Part shown: positions 5,490-10,616 of the stretch, one piece after another
Layout of the letters: each line of letters opens with the position of its first letter
How positions within the stretch are numbered: the first letter of the stretch is position 1
Assembly (NCBI GenBank): GCA_023249255.1
Contig: JAHFCY010000107.1
Location: 1 to 10,616, forward strand
Length of the DNA stretch: 10,616 bases
Reading direction: 5' to 3'
Source: Candidatus Lindowiibacteriota bacterium
GTDB taxonomy: Bacteria > Lindowbacteria > 2-12-FULL-62-27
Notes under the pieces: generated by a model
Told to the model about the DNA's origin: nothing
The model's database searches: none
What the model saw: only the letters and a program-made list of their open reading frames with translations
Position numbers and translations under genes: made by a program

Positions 5490-7277
5490 TCAGCGGTAAT
5501 ACAGACTGCAAACAATTCGGCCAAAATTACAACGAAGCAAATAGGTGTCGCGAAACGAGCGCAGGCGCGCGAGACGGTCGGGTCGCATGCCGATTTGTTG
5601 AAAGAGACAGGCCGAGGGGAATGACAAGGTTTTCACGTCGTCACAGGATCCGATCCGCGGGGTATCCGCAGGCGCGTAAATTTTCACGCCAAGCGCCGGG
5701 ATGCTGACGCTGATTTGATTGCTGTCGTGGACGCCGGTCCCGGTCAGGACCGTGTCGGTCACGTCGAACAGGTTGTAGAGGACCTTGCCGGACGGATAGG
5801 ACGTCGAGATGCCTGTATCGCCCGTTCCGGTGGTTTTGGTCGAGGTCGCGGTGTTGAGGACGATCAGTATTTCCGCGTCTGTGTCTTTTCGGCTGTATGC
5901 ATAGAGGCCGCCTGCGCCGGCCGTTGACCATCGCTCGATTTGCGTGCCGCGCCGAAGCGCCGACCATTGTTTCCGAAGACTTGCCTCCTGCTGGATATAA
6001 CAGTACAGCGAATGCGACGTATTGAAGTTGTCTCCGTCGGACGGGCCAAAATCCCACTGTCCGTCCCACATGTCCTCGCGATTGTACGGGTCACTGCCGC
6101 CATCGAATCCTTGTTCGGTTCCGTAGTAGAGGATGGGCACGCCCGCTTGGGTCAACAGAAATGTCGCGGCAAGTTTCAGGTTGGGGTGGTAGGCGGCGGC
6201 GTTGCCGGCCGGAAGAAAACGGGCCATGTCGTGATTGTCAAGGAACGTCACCAGCCGGTCGCGGCTTGACGTGTCATAGAGCGTCAGATTTTTGTACGTC
6301 GCGCCGATTTCGCTTGTGGCCGCGCCTTCTTTAAAGACCCGTTTGATCGTGTTTTGCATCGGAAAATAGAGCATCGAATCGAAAATGAACGTATCCTTGT
6401 CCGACATCGTTCCCGTGTACGCGCCGACTTTGGTGTCGCTGTAATCGAAATCCTCGCCGAACATGAAAAATTTGGTTTTTCCGAGGTTGGCCGCGTATTG
6501 CCGGACGGCCGGGCAGAAATATTGCCAGAATCCCAGTTCCACGTGTTTCACCGTGTCGATGCGAAATCCGTCGACGTCGCCTTCCCTGATCCAGTACGAA
6601 TACACCTGAAACAGGGCAGTGCGGACGGTCGTGGATTCGGTTTTCAAATCGTCGAGGCCAAAAAGTTCGCCGTAGGCGAGTTGGGTGTCGCTCGTGTAAT
6701 CGTCGATGCCGCCGTGCGCGTGATAAAAATTCAGGTTGGCGAACGTGTCGGGCTGATGCTGAACGCTCGCGCTGTGATATTGGAGCGTATAGGTCGCCGG
6801 ATACTTGAACGTGTAGCTTCCGGACGTCGTGCCGATGAGGTCGCCCGTGTGGTTGGTGACGATGTCGAGGATCAACACCATCCCGCGGGAGTGGAGATCG
6901 GCCGCGAGGTCTTTGAGGTCCTGCAGAGTGCCGAGTTTCGGATCGATCGACATGAAATCAGAAGCGGCGTAGCCGTGATAAGCGTTGTAGTTTTTCACCA
7001 CCGGCGTGATCCAGATGCCCGTCGCGCCGAGAGACTGGATGTAATCGAGTTTCGCACGGATACCCTTGAGATCGCCACCGTGGATGCCGGATCCGTTGGC
7101 CGGATCGTACGTTCCGTTTGCGCTGTTGTTCGCCGCATCACCGTCGTAAAACCGGTCGGTGACGACGAAATAAATGAACTGATCCCTCCAGTCCTGCGGC
7201 GAGGCTTGAACGGCCGCCGCCGGCCGGGCCGACATCAAGATGGCAATCGAACAAACAGCCCACGCCTCCCGGATCAT
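5490..7277 (-). CDS. Secreted alpha-amylase (glycoside hydrolase family 13)
   Basis: This 595-aa protein hydrolyses internal alpha-1,4 bonds of starch-type glucans. A Sec signal peptide (residues 1-22, ending Ala-Ala-Ala) has no lipobox. The GH13 barrel begins with 'DQFIYFVVTDRF' (32-43) and has all four conserved regions: I, DIVTNH (138-143); II, GFRIDTVKH (237-245) with nucleophile Asp241; III, Glu275 as acid/base in Gly-Glu-Asp; IV, FLDNHD (345-350) with Asp350. A B-domain loop spans about 144-205, and a beta-rich domain C about 450-537. The last ~50 residues (545-595) are an extra Cys-containing tail with 'LRSFRDTYLL' and 'GRIVCSLYYR', resembling the short C-terminal motif usually introduced by CFIATAAYG, here with a degenerate head and cut off after Tyr-Tyr-Arg. 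The start (ATG 7277) has only a weak ribosome site (GGTAG). It converges on the CBM48 lipoprotein and probably supplies the sugars handled by the plus-strand genes. Confidence 0.92.
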   Translation of the reverse strand: MIREAWAVCSIAILMSARPAAAVQASPQDWRDQFIYFVVTDRFYDGDAANNSANGTYDPANGSGIHGGDLKGIRAKLDYIQSLGATGIWITPVVKNYNAYHGYAASDFMSIDPKLGTLQDLKDLAADLHSRGMVLILDIVTNHTGDLIGTTSGSYTFKYPATYTLQYHSASVQHQPDTFANLNFYHAHGGIDDYTSDTQLAYGELFGLDDLKTESTTVRTALFQVYSYWIREGDVDGFRIDTVKHVELGFWQYFCPAVRQYAANLGKTKFFMFGEDFDYSDTKVGAYTGTMSDKDTFIFDSMLYFPMQNTIKRVFKEGAATSEIGATYKNLTLYDTSSRDRLVTFLDNHDMARFLPAGNAAAYHPNLKLAATFLLTQAGVPILYYGTEQGFDGGSDPYNREDMWDGQWDFGPSDGDNFNTSHSLYCYIQQEASLRKQWSALRRGTQIERWSTAGAGGLYAYSRKDTDAEILIVLNTATSTKTTGTGDTGISTSYPSGKVLYNLFDVTDTVLTGTGVHDSNQISVSIPALGVKIYAPADTPRIGSCDDVKTLSFPSACLFQQIGMRPDRLARLRSFRDTYLLRCNFGRIVCSLYYR

Positions 7278-7297
7278 CGAACTACCGTAGCACGGTC

Positions 7298-7346
7298 GCT
7301 GTGCTTTGTAATGCAGTCAGAATGCCCAGTAGCGGGAAAGCACAGC
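7298..7346. promoter_or_regulatory. Ten-bp inverted repeat upstream of the amylase gene
   Basis: GCTGTGCTTT (7298-7307) and AAAGCACAGC (7337-7346) are exact reverse complements 29 bp apart, starting 20 bp before the amylase start codon. A second pair, CCCAGTA (7325-7331) and TACTGGG (7386-7392), interlocks with it. This may be an operator or a leader hairpin controlling the amylase. I cannot recognise a -35/-10 pair with confidence. Confidence 0.4.
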
Positions 7347-7392
7347 AGCCGCCCCTTAAGAGGCCGCGACGCGGATGCGCAATCTTACTGGG

Positions 7393-7412
7393 AAAACGGG
7401 GAAGTCCTCCCG
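7393..7412 (-). terminator. Possible weak intrinsic terminator after the metal permease gene
   Basis: Read on the minus strand, CGGGAGGACTTCCCCG followed by TTTT starts 2 nt after the permease stop codon. The stem is short (four GC pairs, then a bulge and two weaker pairs), so termination would be partial at best. It would separate the metal-uptake operon from the amylase. Confidence 0.3.
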
Positions 7413-7413
7413 G

Positions 7414-8241
7414 TCACTTCGTTCTCAACAACCGTCCTCCCCACTGTTTGATCAGCATGGAGAAAAGCAGTGCGGCACCCATGAGCGTGATGATCATCGG
7501 GCCGCTTGGCCGGTCATAGGAAAGCCACAGTCCGACAATGCCGATGAACGTGCTCAGGGCCCATCCGAAAATGAGTCGCACGCAAAACCGTTCGAAAAAG
7601 AGGGAGGACACGAGCGAGGGCACGATCAAAAAGGTGAACACGAGTAAAACGCCGGCGATCTGGACCGCCGACGTGACCACGATGCCGAAGGTCGCGTAGA
7701 AGAGAAAGTCCCACCCGCGAATCCGTATGCCGGTGCGTTCGGCCTCGTCGGGCTCGAATGTGATTTTAAAGAACGGTTTCCGGAAAAGATAATGGATGGC
7801 GCCGACCGCCGCATAAATCCCCGCCGCTTTCGCAACTTCCCTTCCGGTGACCCACACGATGCTTCCCTCGAGCAGTTCCTTGATGTGCTCGGCGCCCTGC
7901 GGGGATTTGTCGACGACCAGGATGGCTGCGGCGGCCGAGACAACGTAGATCACGCCGATAAACGCCTCTTGGGGCTGGTTGCTTTTTTTGAATCTCGACA
8001 GCGCAAACAGCGCTGCGCCGACGATGGCGAAGGCCAAGGAATAGTTGTATGCCTCGGGGCTGTGCGGGTCGCGCCCGGCTAAAAACGCAAATGCAAATCC
8101 GAGTGCCGAAATCTGGGCGAGCGCCAGATCGACAAAAATGACCTTACGTTCCAGAACGTGAATGCCAAGATATGCGAGGATGCCGGCCAGGACCAGACAT
8201 GCCGCCCCGGGCAGAAGCATGTAGTGATAGTGCGCGATCAT
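7414..8241 (-). CDS. znuB: Metal ABC transporter permease, ABC-3 (ZnuB/TroC) family
   Basis: This 275-aa integral membrane protein is the channel subunit of a Zn/Mn/Fe-type ABC importer. I count about eight hydrophobic segments from 'MLLPGAACLVLAGILAYLGI' onward, matching the family length (260-300 aa). Residues 31-48, 'ERKVIFVDLALAQISALG', correspond to the conserved ABC-3 segment that in classical ZnuB reads like G-D-A-L-A-H; here the His is Gln, a variant I recall from a subgroup of ABC-3 permeases. 'GVLLVFTFLIVPSL' is the other family hallmark. ATG 8241 was chosen because it lies 7 nt after the preceding stop and precedes a clean first membrane segment; a GTG at 8283 would add 14 polar residues overlapping the upstream gene. 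It pairs with the binding-protein gene just upstream. The matching ATPase gene does not follow; an amylase does. The metal cannot be decided from sequence. Confidence 0.88.
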   Translation of the reverse strand: MIAHYHYMLLPGAACLVLAGILAYLGIHVLERKVIFVDLALAQISALGFAFAFLAGRDPHSPEAYNYSLAFAIVGAALFALSRFKKSNQPQEAFIGVIYVVSAAAAILVVDKSPQGAEHIKELLEGSIVWVTGREVAKAAGIYAAVGAIHYLFRKPFFKITFEPDEAERTGIRIRGWDFLFYATFGIVVTSAVQIAGVLLVFTFLIVPSLVSSLFFERFCVRLIFGWALSTFIGIVGLWLSYDRPSGPMIITLMGAALLFSMLIKQWGGRLLRTK

Positions 8242-8248
8242 CGTGCAA

Positions 8249-9412
8249 TCACTTCGGAGCGGGTGTTGCCGGCGCTGTGTCACTGCCGGCCCGCGCCAGT
8301 TCTTTGAGGATCACGTCAAACATGGAAAAATAATTCGTGGCCGCGAGGACGCCGGTAACATCGAGCGGAAGCACGACGACGCGTGCTCCGGTCAGGGCAG
8401 CGATCTGATCGGGAATCCGCCGGGGTTCAAACGGCGCCATGATGAGAATCCGGACATGAGTCTCTTTGATCTGCCCCAGAAGTTTGTCGCGATGTTCCGC
8501 CGAAGGGGGGATTCCCGGCTTTTCCTCGACGGTGTTGATCACGTCCATGTCAAACGCCTGCGCCAGATAACTCCAGGCCTTGTGGTACGTCACCACTTTC
8601 GTCCCGCGTAAAATACGGGCCTGACCCATCCAGCCGCCGAGCTTTGCGTCGACTTTTTCGGATTGGAGAAAATCAAAAAGAATTCCCCGTCGAAGTTTCT
8701 CGGCGAGCTGTTCGCCCCCATACGTCTTGACCAGATCATCTCCGAAAAGTTTCACGTAGAGATTCGCCCTGAATCCGGCCAGATTGGAGTCGTATTCAGC
8801 CGAGTGCGCCGGATCGACGCGCTGAAGTCCACGCGCAATATTCCCGGCAAACAGGATTCCGTTCAGCGGATTCATCCACTGGTGCGGATTTCCAAACGGA
8901 TGGATGTCTCCCTCGGCCCGTGTCAACCGGTCCGGCACTTCAAGGCGCTGAACCCCGTCCGATGCATACACGTGGCCGGGCCGTCCCGGCTGGACCTTGT
9001 CGTTTCCCGCGCCTTCCAGAACGCGCTCGGTCCAGAGTTCGAGATCCATTCCGACTTCGATAAACAGATCCGCGTCGGATACCGCTGCCATCAAACTTGG
9101 CCGCGGAATCACGTAATGGGGGTCTTCAGTCCCCTTGGCCAGAGACTGGACCGTGACGTAATTCCCCCCGACGGACCGCGCGATATCAGCCAGTACCGGC
9201 AGAGTCGTCACCACGCGGATTTCAGCTGAAACCGGATTCGCCATCGATCCGAACAGAATCAGAAGAGCAATTAATCTGTTCTCGGTCGAGTTTGGGAAAA
9301 TTTTAAGGAAACCAGGAAGCCACGAACATATCCGGGTTTTTGATTCCTCCTGCATTCCTGGATTCCTTATGAAATGTTCAACGACATGCCTGAATGGATG
9401 CACGTTTTTCAT
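8249..9412 (-). CDS. znuA: Metal ABC transporter substrate-binding protein, ZnuA/TroA family
   Basis: A 387-aa exported protein that binds a divalent metal for the partner permease. The mature part starts near 'EIRVVTTLPVLADIARSVGG', the standard N-terminus of cluster A-I binding proteins. Expected ligands, numbered from ATG 9412: His99 (Asp-Pro-His-Tyr), His177 (Asn-Pro-His-Gln-Trp-Met-Asn-Pro), His277 (Thr-Tyr-His-Lys-Ala-Trp) and Asp351 (Pro-Leu-Asp-Val). Three His plus Asp favours zinc over manganese, but the His/Asp-rich loop of many ZnuA proteins is missing, so specificity is open. The start at ATG 9412 is supported by GAGGTG 6 nt upstream; GTG 9421 is less likely. The core 'LIALLILFGS' begins only at residue 47, after an n-region partly encoded by an AAGGAATCCAGGAA inverted repeat. 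It lies 10 nt after the porin stop and 7 nt before the permease start, so one operon is likely. Confidence 0.88.
   Translation of the reverse strand: MKNVHPFRHVVEHFIRNPGMQEESKTRICSWLPGFLKIFPNSTENRLIALLILFGSMANPVSAEIRVVTTLPVLADIARSVGGNYVTVQSLAKGTEDPHYVIPRPSLMAAVSDADLFIEVGMDLELWTERVLEGAGNDKVQPGRPGHVYASDGVQRLEVPDRLTRAEGDIHPFGNPHQWMNPLNGILFAGNIARGLQRVDPAHSAEYDSNLAGFRANLYVKLFGDDLVKTYGGEQLAEKLRRGILFDFLQSEKVDAKLGGWMGQARILRGTKVVTYHKAWSYLAQAFDMDVINTVEEKPGIPPSAEHRDKLLGQIKETHVRILIMAPFEPRRIPDQIAALTGARVVVLPLDVTGVLAATNYFSMFDVILKELARAGSDTAPATPAPK
9305..9368. repeat. AAGGAATCCAGGAA-type inverted repeat within the znuA signal-peptide region
   Basis: AAGGAAACCAGGAA (9305-9318) and TTCCTGGATTCCTT (9355-9368) are reverse complements with one mismatch in 14, separated by 36 bp that contain another ATTCCTCC copy. 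The element is translated in frame within the long n-region of the metal-binding protein, between its ATG and the hydrophobic core. Confidence 0.7.
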
Positions 9413-9418
9413 GATCGT

Positions 9419-9424
9419 CACCTC
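9419..9424 (-). promoter_or_regulatory. Ribosome binding site of the metal-binding protein gene, overlapping the porin stop
   Basis: On the minus strand GAGGTG lies 6 nt before ATG 9412 and shares bases with the porin TGA stop codon. It fixes the start and points to coupled translation of porin and binding protein. Confidence 0.5.
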
Positions 9425-10616
9425 ACTTATTGACCCAGTAGGGTTCCGCCGGATGGGAACCGAAAACGAACGTCATCTGCGCGTAAACCGTGGACAGATC
9501 CTGACCCGGTGTCGAATCGATGCGCGGCCCGGCCGTGTTCTGGTATTCATATCCAAGCCGGAACCGGAGAAATTCCGTCGTGTAAAAGGAGACATATCCC
9601 CCGATTTTTCGATCGACCCGGTACTTGTCGGCCAGGTTCTGCGCTACATCGTAGCGACCGCCGACGTACCATTGCTGCGCGGGTTGAAGTTGAACCAGCC
9701 CGTATGCGCCCCATGCGTTTCGTTTCCGGACTTGGACGGCGTCGTCTTCCCGGTTCATGTAAAAAAATTCTCCTTGAATGAGCGTCGACCACAGATTTTT
9801 CGGTTGGAGCGCCCGCCACTTGTACATGAAATCGCCGCCCCATAGATGCGTCGTCTGCTTTCCGATCGCGTCATTATGTCCCACCATCATGCTTGTTCCA
9901 ATTTCGATGAATTCCTGGTCGGAAAGATCTGAAAAATATTTGCCGCGAACGAGATATCCCATACCCCGGTCGGCCGTGTCGCTGAACAGGACTGGATTTT
10001 CGGCGTTAAAAACTTCCATGGTCAAATTAACGCTCTGTCCCGGCTGCTGCAGCGGCATCAGGTAGTTGAATGACAGCCCCTCGGATGTGATTCCATCCTC
10101 TCCGAAAAACCTGACGATCGGCAGTGGCAACGTGGTCTGGGGTTGATCATGCGCGTGGACCTGGTTCAAAGAACCAAACCCCGTTCTGAATTTTCCGGCT
10201 TTCAAGCTGGTTCTTCGCGGCATCTTCGTCAGGATGGCGTAGACTTCCTCAAGGCCAATCTTCGCGTCCGAGTTCGGCGCGTCCTGGGAAACCGACGTGA
10301 TAGCCACGGCTTTGGCGTACGGATCGACGTCACCACGAATATCCAGTTCCAGCTCCCGCATGTTCATGCGATTTGAAATTTCCCTGTTCTCGTCATTGGT
10401 CACAACCCGGTTGTCCAGCCGGCCGGCGAAATCGCCGATGACCGTCATCCGCGGATTGTATTCATTGCCGCGTTTCGTCGGCGGTCTGGCGACCTGCTCC
10501 TCGAGTTCTGACAGCCGGCGTTTCAGGCCGTCGATTTCCTCGTTGACGGATTCGTCCGCCGCAAATCCCGCCGAACATAGAAACAGAATGAAAAACAATG
10601 ACATGACATTCCTCAT
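9423..10616 (-). CDS. Coiled-coil porin-type outer-membrane protein linked to metal uptake
   Basis: A 397-aa protein. Signal peptide 1-19 ('SLFFILFLCSAGFA' core) is followed by a short coiled coil (about 21-44, heptads of Leu/Ile with Glu/Lys/Arg), a common periplasmic anchor or trimerisation element in porins. From about residue 55 amphipathic strands run to near the C-terminus. The segment 'QVHAHDQPQTTLPLPIVRFF' with following Gly-Glu-Asp-Gly (152-175) resembles a motif I recall from outer-membrane proteins encoded beside zinc-type ABC transporters; His154 and His156 could touch metal (inference). The start ATG coincides with the window edge; the signal peptide directly after it suggests the gene is complete or nearly so, with Met5 as an alternative. 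As first gene of the metal unit it probably lets the metal, or a complex of it, cross the outer membrane. Promoter and any Zur-type operator would lie outside the window. Confidence 0.78.
   Translation of the reverse strand: MRNVMSLFFILFLCSAGFAADESVNEEIDGLKRRLSELEEQVARPPTKRGNEYNPRMTVIGDFAGRLDNRVVTNDENREISNRMNMRELELDIRGDVDPYAKAVAITSVSQDAPNSDAKIGLEEVYAILTKMPRRTSLKAGKFRTGFGSLNQVHAHDQPQTTLPLPIVRFFGEDGITSEGLSFNYLMPLQQPGQSVNLTMEVFNAENPVLFSDTADRGMGYLVRGKYFSDLSDQEFIEIGTSMMVGHNDAIGKQTTHLWGGDFMYKWRALQPKNLWSTLIQGEFFYMNREDDAVQVRKRNAWGAYGLVQLQPAQQWYVGGRYDVAQNLADKYRVDRKIGGYVSFYTTEFLRFRLGYEYQNTAGPRIDSTPGQDLSTVYAQMTFVFGSHPAEPYWVNK

Noticed and set aside
6354-7451. 365-codon open frame on the plus strand opposite the amylase
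   Set aside because: The minus strand carries all GH13 catalytic motifs; the plus frame is Val/Arg/Glu-rich, without a domain, and arises from GC-rich codon bias.
8663-9229. 188-codon plus-strand frame opposite znuA
   Set aside because: ZnuA ligand motifs on the minus strand are intact; the opposite frame has no features.

Overview
The window (10,616 bp, GC-rich, densely coding) comes from a diderm (Gram-negative type) bacterium. Five products are outer-membrane or lipoprotein types: two large beta-barrels with aromatic C-termini, a PorV/PorQ-type barrel, a porin and a lipobox protein. PorV/UPF0164-type barrels and many small repeats at gene edges suggest an environmental lineage of the FCB, Elusimicrobia or Omnitrophota kind, but the sequence alone does not fix the phylum.

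Plus strand, 1-5443. The C-terminal end of a sugar-type ABC solute-binding protein is followed by a tightly packed run of four exported proteins: an orphan outer-membrane beta-barrel; a ~750-aa barrel with an N-terminal CBM48/AMPK-beta-like glycogen-binding domain; a PorV/PorQ-family barrel; and a small lipoprotein that is almost entirely a second CBM48-like domain. Junctions are stop/start overlaps or a few bases, so translation is probably coupled.

Minus strand, 10616-5490. A coiled-coil porin, a ZnuA/TroA-type metal-binding protein and an ABC-3 (ZnuB-type) permease form a compact metal-uptake operon with no ATPase gene in view. After a 136-bp gap rich in inverted repeats comes a secreted GH13 alpha-amylase with a complete catalytic set. 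It converges on the CBM lipoprotein gene with only 46 bp between them.

Working model (inference): the plus-strand genes and the amylase form an envelope system for alpha-glucans. CBM48 domains on an outer-membrane barrel and on a lipoprotein hold starch, glycogen or maltodextrin, the amylase cuts it, the barrels admit products, and the solute-binding protein passes them to an inner-membrane ABC importer. This would be an alternative to the SusCD system, with no SusC, SusD or LamB seen here.

A second theme is that four of the exported-protein genes carry different small repeats, three of them clear inverted repeats, inside the coding sequence for an unusually long signal-peptide n-region. In one gene a heptanucleotide repeated four times encodes the hydrophobic core itself.
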